Shown here: in pieces, positions 37,068-46,213 of the stretch
Layout: every line of letters starts with the position of its first letter
Position numbering within the stretch: position 1 is the first letter of the stretch
Source: an uncultured Rhodobacter sp.
Lineage (GTDB): Bacteria > Pseudomonadota > Alphaproteobacteria > Rhodobacterales > Rhodobacteraceae
DNA length: 64,000 nucleotides
Direction: 5' to 3'
Assembly: GCA_945952585.1 (NCBI GenBank)
Contig: CAMFII010000002.1
Location: forward strand, 1 to 64,000
Made by a program: the position numbers and the translations under genes
Notes under the pieces: generated by a model
The model's input: the letters and a program-made list of their open reading frames with translations, nothing else
Told to the model about the DNA's origin: nothing
The model's database searches: none

Positions 37068-37499
37068 ATGCGCAAACCCCTAGACAGAATTCGTCACGCC
37101 CTGAGTTTCGAGGCGATCGGTATCCTCGTGGCGACGCCGATCGGCGCGAAGCTCTTTGGCCTTCCGATGATGGACATTGGAGCGGTCGCCATCATCAGTG
37201 CGACAATCGCGATGGTGTGGAACTACATCTTCAACTGGATCTTCGACCACCTGCTGGTGCGGGCCACCGGCACAAGCCTCAAGACGACGTGGATGCGCGT
37301 GGTTCACTCGGTGCTGTTCGAAGGTGGCCTGCTTGTCGCTCTGATCCCGGTCATCGCCTGGTATCTGCAGATCGGGATGGTCGAGGCGCTGATCCTGGAT
37401 GTCTCGCTCAGCCTGTTCTTCCTCGGCTACACCTTCGTCTTCAATTGGATCTATGACCGGATCTTCCCGCTGCCGGAATGGAGCGAGGCTCGCGGCTGA
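37068..37499 (+). CDS. PACE-family multidrug efflux transporter (AceI-like)
   Basis: A 143-residue inner-membrane protein with four predicted helices, the layout of the proteobacterial antimicrobial compound efflux family. AceI exports chlorhexidine and short diamines. The two repeated motifs can be seen: RIRHALSFEAIGILVATP and RVVHSVLFEGGLLVALIP, plus WNYIFNWIFDH and FNWIYDRIFP. The critical Glu15 of AceI is present here at exactly residue 15 (SFE) with ATG at 37068. Substrate untested. No regulator gene is directly adjacent. Confidence 0.93.
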   Translation: MRKPLDRIRHALSFEAIGILVATPIGAKLFGLPMMDIGAVAIISATIAMVWNYIFNWIFDHLLVRATGTSLKTTWMRVVHSVLFEGGLLVALIPVIAWYLQIGMVEALILDVSLSLFFLGYTFVFNWIYDRIFPLPEWSEARG

Positions 37500-37502
37500 C
37501 CA

Positions 37503-37895
37503 TCAGGCGCCGCCGCTGGTCCCGGTTTCGACGCAGTGCCGTCGGAAGGCGCGCTTGAGCATGTCTAGTTCGGCCCGCAGCAGATCGAGTTCGGCACGGA
37601 TGTCGTCTTCCATGGCGACACCGGCGATCAGGGTGAAATGCCCGGCGACCGCGCCCGTCGCCGCATCGCGCAGCACCACGGTCTGCACGCCGTCCGACAG
37701 AAGCGCTGCCGGGACGGGAAGGCGCAGCGACCACAGACCCCGACCCGCCGAGGTGATTGTCAGGCCGGGAAGGACCCGCCCTTCGTGCACGGCCTCGATC
37801 GCCGGCATCGGGCCCTCCGACCGCAGCGCGCCTCGCCAGATGCCTTCCCGCAGGGTGCTGGCGCTGATCTTCAGGCCGACGGAGTCCGGCTTCAC
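37503..37895 (-). CDS. Hypothetical protein, coupled to the DUF6478 gene
   Basis: A 130-residue protein of unknown function, starting with GTG at 37895 and overlapping the DUF6478 stop as GTGA. The N-terminal 90 residues look like beta strands (SLRLPVPAALLSDGVQTVV). The C terminus, IRAELDLLRAELDMLKRAF, is a short coiled coil. No signal peptide. Tight coupling suggests it works with the DUF6478 protein. Confidence 0.72.
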   Translation of the reverse strand: MKPDSVGLKISASTLREGIWRGALRSEGPMPAIEAVHEGRVLPGLTITSAGRGLWSLRLPVPAALLSDGVQTVVLRDAATGAVAGHFTLIAGVAMEDDIRAELDLLRAELDMLKRAFRRHCVETGTSGGA

Positions 37896-38665
37896 AGCTC
37901 GGCCCTCGGGCGGCGGGTAAAGGTCACGTCGCGCAGGATGATCTGGTTCATCTCCGGTCCTTCGAAGATCAGGTCGATCCACAGCCGCTCGACCCGCTTT
38001 TCATTGAGCCGGGTATAGGCCAGATCGAACTCCATCTCCACCTCTTCGCCGGTGATCGGAATCTCGCGCACGATCTGTTCGGCGTTCGGACCCTGCTTGA
38101 TGTTCAGCCGGGCGAAGAGCTCGAGCGGCTTTTCGAGTTCCAGGATGGCGGCAAGGCGGATGATGTGGCGCTGCTTCAGGCCCTGCACGACTTCGGGCGG
38201 CAATTCCAGCGTCAGGGCAAGATAACTGCCGTCGAAGCGGAACACGTCCATCCGCATGCCGAAGGGCGCAAGGTCGGCTTCGCGCTGGTTGCGGATCTGG
38301 CGCACGGTCAACTCGCTGCGGCGGCAGTCGTGATAGATCGTCGTGCCTTCGCAGATCTGCGCCTTGCCGGACACGCTGGCCTGACCGGGAACGGCGATCT
38401 TTCCCCGCCACAGCGCCGGCCGCCAGGCCCAGTCGGTGCCCATTGGCCGGACGATGGCGTTGGGGCCGATCACCGGCAGGGCAAGGCGCCCCTCGGCCTC
38501 GTGCAGGACACGGTCGACCTGGCGGCGCAGGCCCCAGGCGCGACCGCGCAGCATCCGCAACTCTTCAAGGTCCATCGAGCCGGACCGGTCGGCGAGACGC
38601 GACCAGCGCCGCGCGGCGCCGCGGGTCCAGAAACGGTCGATCATCCTGTCCAGAGTTGCGCTCAT
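37892..38665 (-). CDS. DUF6478 family protein
   Basis: A 257-residue protein. Recognisable family blocks: RGRAWGLRRQVDRVLHEAEG, MGTDWAWRPALWRGKI, FDGSYLALTLELPPEVVQG, and FDLAYTRLNEKRVERLWIDL. The family is largely confined to Rhodobacterales in my knowledge and has no known function. GAAGGA lies 5 bases before the ATG. It precedes the GTG-coupled 130-residue gene. No signal peptide or membrane helix. Confidence 0.85.
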   Translation of the reverse strand: MSATLDRMIDRFWTRGAARRWSRLADRSGSMDLEELRMLRGRAWGLRRQVDRVLHEAEGRLALPVIGPNAIVRPMGTDWAWRPALWRGKIAVPGQASVSGKAQICEGTTIYHDCRRSELTVRQIRNQREADLAPFGMRMDVFRFDGSYLALTLELPPEVVQGLKQRHIIRLAAILELEKPLELFARLNIKQGPNAEQIVREIPITGEEVEMEFDLAYTRLNEKRVERLWIDLIFEGPEMNQIILRDVTFTRRPRAEL

Positions 38666-38764
38666 GCGATCCTTCGTCCCGCAGCATCGTTTCGGGATGG
38701 TAAACGATTCTCCTTATCGCGCCGTTTTGGGAATGCTTCCACCCCAAAGCCTTGCAAGATGGCG

Positions 38765-39979
38765 TCAGATTTCAGCCACGGCGTGCAGGGCGGCGAGCGT
38801 TCGGCGCAGGCGATTCACGCTGACGAATTCCGGCCAGGTCGACAGCTTCACTGCAACCAGCCCCTTGTCCGGCATGACGTAAAGCAGCTGGCCAAACACA
38901 CCGCGCCCCATGAACCGCCCCAGGGTGCTGTCCTCGATCCAGAACTGGTTGCGGTAGGACCCGTTCGGCAGCGTTGCGCGACCCGTGTCGTTGAAAAGCC
39001 CATGCGCGCCGTGCCGTGTATCCTCGATCCAGGCTTTCGGAATCACGCGCCGCCCCTCGACAAGGCCGTCGTTCAGCAGCGCGAGCCCGAACCGCGCCAT
39101 GTCGCGCAGCGAGGCGCTTATGCCGCCGGACGCCGTGCCATAACCAGCGGGATCCAGAATGATGTTGGCATCCTCGACACAGCCGAGCGGTTGCCAGAGG
39201 CGGTCGGACACCACGTCCGCCAGCTTGCGGCCTGTGACCCGTTCCACTGCATGGCCCAGCACATCCGTCTCGATCGAGCGGTAGGCGAAGCGCTCGCCAT
39301 GCGCCGCTTCGGCAACCTTCAAGGTCAGGATCTGCTCCCAGGTGCTTTTCGGCCATCCTGACGTGTCGATCCCGTCGGGCGGCAGTTTCCACCCCGCCGC
39401 GACATCGAGTTTGCCTGCATCGCCATCGACCTGTTCATAGCTTTCGTCGAAGCGGACCCCGGTCGTCATATCGAGCACCTGCTGCAGCGACGCCCCCTTC
39501 CACGCGGTTGCCTGCAATTCGGGCAAGGCCTCGGTGATCGGGGCGGCGGGGTCGAGGTGGCCTTCGTCGATCAGCGATGCGGCGGCGGTCGCCACGATGG
39601 ATTTCGATACCGACTGCAACAGGTGGACAGACCGCGCATCCATGCCGTTGTGATAGCTTTCGTGCAGGATGCGGCCGTCTTTCCACACCAGCATGGCATC
39701 GGTGTAGGTGTCGTCGAGCATCTCGCCGAAGGTCGTGCGGCGACCCTCGGGTGTTTCGAACGGGACATCGTCGAGACGCCCTGCCGCGTCTGGCAGCGGC
39801 GAGGGGGTCAGCGCGTGACGGATGCGGGCGGTAGGCAGAAGCTCGGACGCGCGCTGGAAGGTCCAGCGGTTCCAGGGCGCGCGGTCCCAGGCGTCACGCG
39901 GAACCCGCCATTCCGGCGGCGGAGGCGATCCGGCCATGATCGGCGGGGCGGTTTCGGAATTGCGGTAGCTGGTCGGCAT
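38765..39979 (-). CDS. Serine hydrolase of the beta-lactamase/penicillin-binding-protein fold
   Basis: A 404-residue cytosolic-looking enzyme. The active SxxK tetrad is in LLQSVSKSIVATAA, and the Tyr of the YxN-like element is in RFAYRSIETDVLGHAVE. The end LLYVMPDKGLVAVKLS is typical of class C-like hydrolases (EstB/6-aminohexanoate-dimer hydrolase type). No signal peptide. It more likely acts as an esterase or amidase than as a lactamase; substrate unknown. AGGAGAGG precedes the ATG at 39979. Confidence 0.88.
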   Translation of the reverse strand: MPTSYRNSETAPPIMAGSPPPPEWRVPRDAWDRAPWNRWTFQRASELLPTARIRHALTPSPLPDAAGRLDDVPFETPEGRRTTFGEMLDDTYTDAMLVWKDGRILHESYHNGMDARSVHLLQSVSKSIVATAAASLIDEGHLDPAAPITEALPELQATAWKGASLQQVLDMTTGVRFDESYEQVDGDAGKLDVAAGWKLPPDGIDTSGWPKSTWEQILTLKVAEAAHGERFAYRSIETDVLGHAVERVTGRKLADVVSDRLWQPLGCVEDANIILDPAGYGTASGGISASLRDMARFGLALLNDGLVEGRRVIPKAWIEDTRHGAHGLFNDTGRATLPNGSYRNQFWIEDSTLGRFMGRGVFGQLLYVMPDKGLVAVKLSTWPEFVSVNRLRRTLAALHAVAEI

Positions 39980-40060
39980 GGGGTCCTCTCCTGATCCGTC
40001 GAGATCACGGCAGCCAGGCCCGCCTGTCTTGTCCGGGACCGACACGCGCGACAGTGCCCC

Positions 40061-40094
40061 GCCAAAGAAAAACGGCGGCCGCGAGGCCGCCGTT
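40061..40094 (-). terminator. Rho-independent terminator of ilvD
   Basis: 10-bp perfect stem (40071-40080 with 40085-40094), GCGA-type loop. On the minus strand it is followed by TTTCTTTGG. It lies 23 bases past the ilvD stop. Confidence 0.85.
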
Positions 40095-40117
40095 CGAAGA
40101 ATCGCGTGCGTCCAGGC

Positions 40118-41854
40118 TCACTGATCCATGTAGACGTGCTTTTCGTCTTTCGCGCCGGGATGAGTGACCGCCCCGTAGCGGGCGCCCCCCACCAGCTTGG
40201 CGTATTTCCACAGCGCACCCGTGGCATATTGCGTCGGGCGCGGGCCTTTCCATTCGGCCTTGCGTTTTGCAAGCTCTTCGTCGCTCAGCGCGACCGAAAG
40301 CTCACCCGTCAGGGCGTTCAGCGTGATTATGTCGCCGTTCTTCAGCAGCGCGATCGGCCCGCCATGGGCCGCCTCGGGGCCGACATGTCCGACGCAGAAG
40401 CCCCGCGTCGCACCGGAGAAGCGGCCATCGGTAATCAGTGCGATCTTCTTGCCCATGCCCTGACCCGACAGCGCCGCGGTCGTGGCCAGCATCTCGCGCA
40501 TCCCCGGTCCGCCCGCGGGCCCTTCGTTGCGGATGACGATCACTTCGCCTTCCTTGTAGGCTCGCGCCTTGACCGCCTCAAACGCGTCTTCCTCGCATTC
40601 GAAGACACGGGCCGGGCCGGTGAAGACCTGTTCCTTCTCGGTCATGCCGGCGACCTTCACGATGGCGCCATCGGGCGCAAGGTTGCCTTTCAGGCCGACG
40701 ACGCCGCCGGTCTTGGTCAGCGGGGTGCCGACCGGGTAGATCACGCGGCCATCGGCCTCGCCCGTGATCTCCTCAAGGCTTTCGCCAAGCGACTTGCCGC
40801 TTGCCGTGATGCAGTCGAGATGCAGCAGGCCGGCTTTGGCCAGTTCCTTCATCACCACCGGCACGCCGCCGACCTCGTAAAGGTCCTTGGCCACGTATTT
40901 CCCGCCCGGACGCAGGTCGACGAAATAGGGCGTGTCGCGCATGATATCGGCCACGTCGAACAGGTCGAACTCGATCCCCGCCTCGTGCGCGATGGCCGGC
41001 AGGTGCAGTGCGCCGTTGGTCGAGCCGCCGGTGCAGGCCACCACGCGGGCGGCGTTTTCCAGCGCCTTGCGGGTGACGATGTCGCGGGCGCGGATGTTCT
41101 TTTCGATCAGGTTCATCACGGCGACGCCCGAGGCCTCGCCATACTGGTCGCGGCTTTCGTAGGGGGCGGGCGCGCCCGAAGAGTTCAGGAGCGCCAGACC
41201 TATCGCCTCGGAGACGCAAGCCATGGTGTTGGCGGTATATTGCGCGCCGCAGGCGCCCGAGGACGGGCAGGCGATCCGTTCCATGATGTCGAGTTCGGCC
41301 TCGGACAGCGTTCCGGCCTGGTTCTTGCCCACGGCCTCGAACATGTCCTGGACGGTGATGTCCTGGCCCTTGTAGCGGCCGGGCAGGATCGAACCGCCAT
41401 AGATGAAGACCGACGGCACGTTGAGGCGGACCATGGCCATCATCATCCCCGGCAGCGACTTGTCGCAGCCGGCAAGGCCCACCAGCGCGTCATAGCAGTG
41501 CCCGCGCATCGTCAGCTCGACCGTGTCGGCAATGGCATCGCGCGAGGCGAGGGAGGAGCGCATCCCCTCGTGCCCCATGGCAATGCCGTCGGTCACGGTG
41601 ATCGTGGTGAATTCGCGCGGCGTGCCGCCGCCCTTCTTCACCCCGTGCTTCACGATCTGGGCCTGGCGGTTCAGCGCGATGTTGCAGGGCGCTGCCTCGT
41701 TCCAGCAGGTCGCCACACCGACCCAGGGCTGGTGGATCTCTTCCTCGGTGATCCCCATGGCGTAGAAGTAGCTGCGATGCGGCGCGCGGGCCGGGCCCTC
41801 GGTCACATGGCGGCTGGGCAGCTTCGACTTGTCGAAACGGGTGTTGACGGTCAT
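40118..41854 (-). CDS. ilvD: Dihydroxy-acid dehydratase
   Basis: A 578-residue iron-sulfur enzyme of valine and isoleucine synthesis, converting 2,3-dihydroxy acids to 2-oxo acids. Cluster cysteines are in [32 protein letters not shown] and [15 protein letters not shown]. Other conserved parts: [12 protein letters not shown] and [21 protein letters not shown] stands before the ATG at 41854. The gene has its own terminator at 40061. A tandem palindrome separates it from the upstream oxygenase gene. Confidence 0.96.
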   Translation of the reverse strand: MTVNTRFDKSKLPSRHVTEGPARAPHRSYFYAMGITEEEIHQPWVGVATCWNEAAPCNIALNRQAQIVKHGVKKGGGTPREFTTITVTDGIAMGHEGMRSSLASRDAIADTVELTMRGHCYDALVGLAGCDKSLPGMMMAMVRLNVPSVFIYGGSILPGRYKGQDITVQDMFEAVGKNQAGTLSEAELDIMERIACPSSGACGAQYTANTMACVSEAIGLALLNSSGAPAPYESRDQYGEASGVAVMNLIEKNIRARDIVTRKALENAARVVACTGGSTNGALHLPAIAHEAGIEFDLFDVADIMRDTPYFVDLRPGGKYVAKDLYEVGGVPVVMKELAKAGLLHLDCITASGKSLGESLEEITGEADGRVIYPVGTPLTKTGGVVGLKGNLAPDGAIVKVAGMTEKEQVFTGPARVFECEEDAFEAVKARAYKEGEVIVIRNEGPAGGPGMREMLATTAALSGQGMGKKIALITDGRFSGATRGFCVGHVGPEAAHGGPIALLKNGDIITLNALTGELSVALSDEELAKRKAEWKGPRPTQYATGALWKYAKLVGGARYGAVTHPGAKDEKHVYMDQ

Positions 41855-41933
41855 GGCGGATCCTCCGGGAATGGCTTGGAGGCAAGGGATAAAGCCCGGT
41901 GCGGGAAGGGGCAAGGCAAGGAAACCTCGCGCG

Positions 41934-41981
41934 GCCAAGGATTTTCGAAAATCCTTGGCAAAACTCTTGGAAGAGTTTTGC
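41934..41981. repeat. Two adjoining perfect palindromes
   Basis: First: 12-base arms around CG (41934-41945 / 41948-41959; arm gccaaggatttt). Second: 11-base arms around GG (41958-41968 / 41971-41981; arm gcaaaactctt). They share GC at 41958-41959. They end two bases before the stop codon of the Rieske gene, so on the minus strand they may form a terminator or RNA-protecting structure. They may also be a genome-wide interspersed element; that cannot be tested here. Confidence 0.85.
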
Positions 41982-41983
41982 GC

Positions 41984-43120
41984 CTAGACCCCGAGTTGCG
42001 CCAGGTTCCAGCGGCCGACCGCCTGCACCATGTCATCCCGCCCCGACAGCGGGCCGGGGCGGAACTTGACCGAGGTCAGGGCTTTCTGCTGGTTCTCGAG
42101 CACGCCCATATCCTCGCGGGCGACCCGCTCCCATCGCTCTTCGTAGGCTTTCCGGTGGTGGTCGAAGTCAGGCAGGGACAGGCTGTTTTCGGGGAAACAC
42201 CCGCCCAGTTCCAGGATAGAGCGATCCGCGGAGAGCGGCAGGACATTCAGCCACCACATGCAATCCTGCGACACGGCAAATTGCACGTTTGGATGGATGA
42301 CCGAGAAATAGGTGCCTTCCAGCGCATCCTCGTCCAGCCCCTCGATCTGCGGCAGGGGCGGGATGGTCGCGGACATCGTTCCGATCGAGCGTCGGCTGAG
42401 CACCTGCATGCACAGCCAGTCGCCGACAGTCGGTATCGGCCGCTGCACCTGTGCGCCGACCGTATCACGATGAACCGTGCCGGTATGGTAAGTCTCCATT
42501 GCGTTCTCGAGGATGAGCTTCCAGTTGCAGGCGACCGGGATCGACAGCGTCCAGACACAGCGCATCCGGTCGAGGCGATGAGAGCCAAATCGTTGTGGCA
42601 GGTCGCCAAGATGCTCGATCAGCGGCGGTGCGTCGTCGCGGAAACAGGCGAAGACGAAACCGGCCCAGCTTTCCATCCGGACCGGGACCAGCCCGTTCTC
42701 TGTCCGGTCGAAGCCTTCTGCGTCCTTCATGTCGGGGCAGCCATAGAGCCGCCCGTCGCTGAAATAGCTCCAGGCGTGATAGGGGCACATGATGCGCGCC
42801 CCGCAATTCCCCGAGCCCTGCAGCAGCAGCGACCCTCGGTGGCGGCAGTAGTTGGCGAAGCAGCGCAACTGGCCGTCCTGGCCCCGGACAAGAATGATCG
42901 GTCCGCCAAGCGTGTCGAAGGTCTTGTAGTCGCCCTTTTCGGGAACCTGCTCGTCACGGCACAGGAAGAACCAGGTCCTCAGGAAAATCCGCTCCCGCTC
43001 AAGCCGGAAGATCTCCGGCGAGGTGTAAAGCTCGGCCGGCATCGACTTGGCGCGCCGCAGGGGCGCAAGCGCGTCTTCAAGGGCCGCGCCAGTCAGGGCG
43101 ACGGAATCGTGGCGGGTCAT
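41984..43120 (-). CDS. Rieske-type ring-hydroxylating oxygenase, alpha subunit
   Basis: A 378-residue oxygenase. The Rieske 2Fe-2S site is CRHRGS (CxH) and MCPYHAWSY (CxxH). The mononuclear iron site is in ENAMETYHTGTVHRD. The family includes glycine betaine and stachydrine demethylases and aromatic dioxygenases; the substrate cannot be told. No reductase or beta subunit is next to it, so partners are elsewhere, unless the reductase at 6298 serves (speculative). ATG at 43120 is used; an upstream ATG at 43171 lies in unlike sequence. Confidence 0.9.
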   Translation of the reverse strand: MTRHDSVALTGAALEDALAPLRRAKSMPAELYTSPEIFRLERERIFLRTWFFLCRDEQVPEKGDYKTFDTLGGPIILVRGQDGQLRCFANYCRHRGSLLLQGSGNCGARIMCPYHAWSYFSDGRLYGCPDMKDAEGFDRTENGLVPVRMESWAGFVFACFRDDAPPLIEHLGDLPQRFGSHRLDRMRCVWTLSIPVACNWKLILENAMETYHTGTVHRDTVGAQVQRPIPTVGDWLCMQVLSRRSIGTMSATIPPLPQIEGLDEDALEGTYFSVIHPNVQFAVSQDCMWWLNVLPLSADRSILELGGCFPENSLSLPDFDHHRKAYEERWERVAREDMGVLENQQKALTSVKFRPGPLSGRDDMVQAVGRWNLAQLGV

Positions 43121-43231
43121 GGCGGCCTCGTTCACTGGTCTGGGCGCGAGCCTAGCGCCAGCCCGATCCACCTGTCATCCCGGACCTTGCCCTTGCCCAA
43201 CGACTTTGCGCGATCGTGGGTGAGACGGTCG

Positions 43232-43702
43232 TCAGGTGCTTCTTCCGTCAGCACCATCATGCCTGCGGCGGGTGACATACTGCATGCCGCGATTCACCTC
43301 GAGCACGTCGCGCAGGTAGATCGACATCGCGGCGGCATAGAAAAGGACTGCCGCCGAAAAGATGATCTCGATCATGGGCGCCAAAGATACCGAGGTCTGC
43401 GCGTCGATAAACAGAAGCACGACGACCAGCGCGACGCTTATCCCGGCCATTGTGCAGCAGATCGCTGCCCGCCCGATGCGACGGGTCCTGCCCAGATAGA
43501 AGTCGAGCTCTTCCATCCCGTCAGCTGCGGACATGTTGTGCGCAGTCATCTGCGCTTCGATGACCCGGATGCGGTCGACGATCCGGTTCTGCCGCGTGTC
43601 CACGACTGCAAGAGTTGCACCGATCGCCGTCAGAAGGAAAACCGGAGCGAGAGAGGCCTGGATCAGCGGCGAGATGGTCGAGTGGAGTTCGGGGCTCAGC
43701 AT
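43232..43702 (-). CDS. DUF2721 family membrane protein
   Basis: A 156-residue protein. It opens SPELHSTISPLIQASLAPVF, then has a helix reaching about residue 30 and a polar segment NRIVDRIRVIEAQ. The ending contains two more membrane helices (AAICCTMAGISVALVVVLLF; IIFSAAVLFYAAAMSIYLR). The pattern is that of DUF2721, function unknown. Start at 43702 is by family; its ribosome-binding site is weak. Confidence 0.85.
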   Translation of the reverse strand: MLSPELHSTISPLIQASLAPVFLLTAIGATLAVVDTRQNRIVDRIRVIEAQMTAHNMSAADGMEELDFYLGRTRRIGRAAICCTMAGISVALVVVLLFIDAQTSVSLAPMIEIIFSAAVLFYAAAMSIYLRDVLEVNRGMQYVTRRRHDGADGRST

Positions 43703-43840
43703 GATTGGTCCGGAATCGGGTGGCTGGCAGAGTTGACCTGCCCATGAGCCCGCTGGCAATACCATGTCGCGCCTTTGCAGGACTGGACAAAGGCCAGCCG
43801 ACCTGCGTTCACTCGACATCGTCCGGATAAGGAGCTTCTC

Positions 43841-44461
43841 ATGACCATCGAGACCTGGCTTGCCTTTGTCGCCGCCTCCACGGTGCTTCTTGTCATTCCC
43901 GGTCCGACGATCCTGCTGGTCGTGTCCTACGCGCTTGGCCAGGGATGGCGCGCGGCCTTGCCGACCGCGATCGGCGTGGCGCTTGGCGATTTTACCGCGA
44001 TGACGCTGTCGATGCTGGGAATCGGTGCGCTGCTTGCGGCTTCGGCGACCCTGTTCACGGTGCTAAAGCTTCTTGGCGCGGGTTACCTTGTCTGGCTTGG
44101 CGTCAAGCTCTGGCGGGCGGGCGGAACGATGGACGCGAGGCCCATTACCTCGGCCGCGCCAGTGGTCAAGATGATCGGCCATGCCTGGCTGGTCACCGCG
44201 CTCAATCCCAAAAGCATCACCTTCTTCGTGGCGTTCCTGCCGCAGTTCCTCGATCGGAGCGGGGATTTCTGGCAGCAGATGCTGATCTTCGAACTGACCT
44301 TCCTGACGCTCGCCTTCGCCAATGCGCTCGGCTACGGCCTCGTCGCCTCGCGCGCCCGGTCGCTGGTGCGCAGCGAGCGGGCGATCCGGGCCATCAACCG
44401 CACGGGCGGGTCACTGCTGATCGGGGCAGGCGTCCTCACGGCGACGGCCCGCGCAGCCTGA
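43841..44461 (+). CDS. LysE/RhtB-family amino acid exporter
   Basis: A 206-residue inner-membrane transporter with six helices. The family signature is VIPGPTILLVVSYALGQGW near residue 20. Later blocks are GVALGDFTAMTLSMLGIGAL, LLGAGYLVWLGVKLWR, and ALNPKSITFFVAFLPQFLD. Exports an amino acid or derivative; which one is not predictable. AAGGAG precedes the ATG by 6 bases. It ends directly next to the stop of the following minus-strand gene. Confidence 0.92.
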   Translation: MTIETWLAFVAASTVLLVIPGPTILLVVSYALGQGWRAALPTAIGVALGDFTAMTLSMLGIGALLAASATLFTVLKLLGAGYLVWLGVKLWRAGGTMDARPITSAAPVVKMIGHAWLVTALNPKSITFFVAFLPQFLDRSGDFWQQMLIFELTFLTLAFANALGYGLVASRARSLVRSERAIRAINRTGGSLLIGAGVLTATARAA

Positions 44462-45064
44462 TCAGAGGCGGGACTGCCGGCGGGCGAGGCGGTTCTTCGT
44501 CGGAAGAATCGCAAGTCCGGCGAGCACGCTGGCGAAAAGCGGGAGGGCAGGCGGCAAGGGCACCTCTGCGGTTTCCGGGACTGGGGCGGCAGCGGCCGGC
44601 GGGGCGGCAAATCCGACATCGGCCACCACGGTCTGGCCCGTGCCATAGACATGCCCAACGAAGTTGAAGCTGATCATGTTGCCGATTTTCGTGACGATGC
44701 CGGCCGGACCGCTGGATTGCGCGACTGTGTCGATCGCCGAGTCGATCCCGGACAAAACGATCCCGTCGAAGATCGTGCCGGTGAACCAGGTGTTCTGCAG
44801 GAAGGTCACGATGACCGACTGAGCCTCGATATCGACGCTGAAGTAGGGGCCGCCAGGGAAGCTGTCCTTCACCAGATCCGAGGTGCCGGCCGCGCCCGTC
44901 ACTGTCAGGGGAAAGCCACCACCAAGATACTCATCGTCAATGGTCGGGTAGAAATATTGCATCGTGATCGTGTCGCCGATGAGCGTTGCGGCCGGCGAGG
45001 GCACGACGAACCCGGCGAGAGCGGCAATTGCCATGACTGGCAGACACTTACGGGAGAGTGACAT
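44462..45064 (-). CDS. VPLPA-CTERM sorting-domain protein
   Basis: A 200-residue exported protein. It has a signal peptide (about 1-24, ending PSPAATL), a beta-rich middle and a C-terminal tripartite signal: the motif VPLPPALPLFASVLAGLA, a hydrophobic helix, then the basic tail RLARRQSRL. This is the VPLPA-CTERM signal read by the exosortase XrtD; proteins with it are usually surface or matrix components. No exosortase is in the window. Start at 45064 gives a good signal peptide. Confidence 0.88.
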   Translation of the reverse strand: MSLSRKCLPVMAIAALAGFVVPSPAATLIGDTITMQYFYPTIDDEYLGGGFPLTVTGAAGTSDLVKDSFPGGPYFSVDIEAQSVIVTFLQNTWFTGTIFDGIVLSGIDSAIDTVAQSSGPAGIVTKIGNMISFNFVGHVYGTGQTVVADVGFAAPPAAAAPVPETAEVPLPPALPLFASVLAGLAILPTKNRLARRQSRL

Positions 45065-45295
45065 CTGGAGTAACCTTTCCGCCCGACGGCGACCATCGTT
45101 CTGATGCTCTGTCTGGCGGCGAGCTATGGTCGTTCTGGGCCGGCATCGCGGAAAGATTGTGAAAACCAATTCCGTCTTGCCCGGACTGCGCCATAATCAG
45201 GCGGTGCCGCCGCCGGTCACCCGTTCCGAATTGCATTCCGGCCCGTCGCGGCTTATCTCGGGCGCTGACCGCCGCGACCGAAGGGCCAGCCCGCG

Positions 45296-46213
45296 ATGAA
45301 CTGGATCTCCAACTATGTCCGCCCGAAGATCAACTCGCTGTTCTCGCGGCGCGAGGTGCCCGAGAACCTGTGGACCAAATGCCCCGAATGCGGAACCATG
45401 CTGTTCCATCGCGAACTGGCGGATAACCTGAACGTCTGCACCAACTGCGATCACCACATGGCGATCAGCCCGCGGGCGCGCTTTACCGCGCTGTTCGACA
45501 CCGGGATCTTCACCGAGGTGAAGGTGCCCGAGCCTATCACCGACCCGCTGCATTTCCGGGACCAGAAGCGGTATCCCGAGCGTCTTAAGGCGGCGCAGAA
45601 GGCGACGGGCGAGAAAGAGGCGATGCTGGTCGCCGAGGGCGAGATCGGTCGCACCCCGGTCGTCGCCGCCGCGCAGGACTTCGCCTTCATGGCCGGGTCG
45701 ATGGGCATGTATGTGGGCAACGCGCTGATCGCCGCCGCCGAGCGGGCGGTAAAGCTGAAGCGGCCGCTGATCGTGTTTTCGGCGGCGGGCGGTGCCCGGA
45801 TGCAGGAAGGCATCCTGTCGCTGATGCAGATGCCGCGCACAACCGTCGCCGTGCAGATGGTCAAGGATGCGGGTCTGCCCTACATCGTGGTTCTCACCCA
45901 TCCGACCACCGGTGGCGTGACCGCCTCTTACGCGATGCTGGGCGATGTCCAGATTGCGGAGCCCAATGCGCTTATCTGCTTTGCTGGGCCTCGCGTGATC
46001 GAACAGACGATCCGCGAAAAACTGCCCGAAGGGTTCCAGCGCGCCGAATATCTGCTGGATCACGGCATGCTTGACCGCGTCACACACCGCAAGCAGCTGC
46101 GGGACGAACTGATCGTGCTGATCCGCATGCTGATGAACCAGCCGCCGGCGGTGAAGGGTGACTTGCCGCCGCCTGGTTCGCCCAGTTCCGATGCCGCAGA
46201 GGCCAAGGCGTGA
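45296..46213 (+). CDS. accD: Acetyl-CoA carboxylase, carboxyltransferase beta subunit
   Basis: A 305-residue subunit that moves the carboxyl group from biotin to acetyl-CoA to make malonyl-CoA. The zinc ribbon is CPECGTMLFHRELADNLNV then CTNCDHH (four Cys). The crotonase fold has FSAAGGARMQEGILSLMQM and VVLTHPTTGGVTASYAMLG. Length is normal. Its stop overlaps the folC GTG start, as in many Rhodobacterales and other proteobacteria, where accD and folC are adjoined. Confidence 0.97.
   Translation: MNWISNYVRPKINSLFSRREVPENLWTKCPECGTMLFHRELADNLNVCTNCDHHMAISPRARFTALFDTGIFTEVKVPEPITDPLHFRDQKRYPERLKAAQKATGEKEAMLVAEGEIGRTPVVAAAQDFAFMAGSMGMYVGNALIAAAERAVKLKRPLIVFSAAGGARMQEGILSLMQMPRTTVAVQMVKDAGLPYIVVLTHPTTGGVTASYAMLGDVQIAEPNALICFAGPRVIEQTIREKLPEGFQRAEYLLDHGMLDRVTHRKQLRDELIVLIRMLMNQPPAVKGDLPPPGSPSSDAAEAKA

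Noticed and set aside
40106-43747. Very long open frame (about 1,200 codons) on the + strand
   Set aside because: It runs antisense to ilvD and the Rieske gene, is rich in Arg, His and Asp, and has no recognisable domain. It is a by-product of high G+C codon use.
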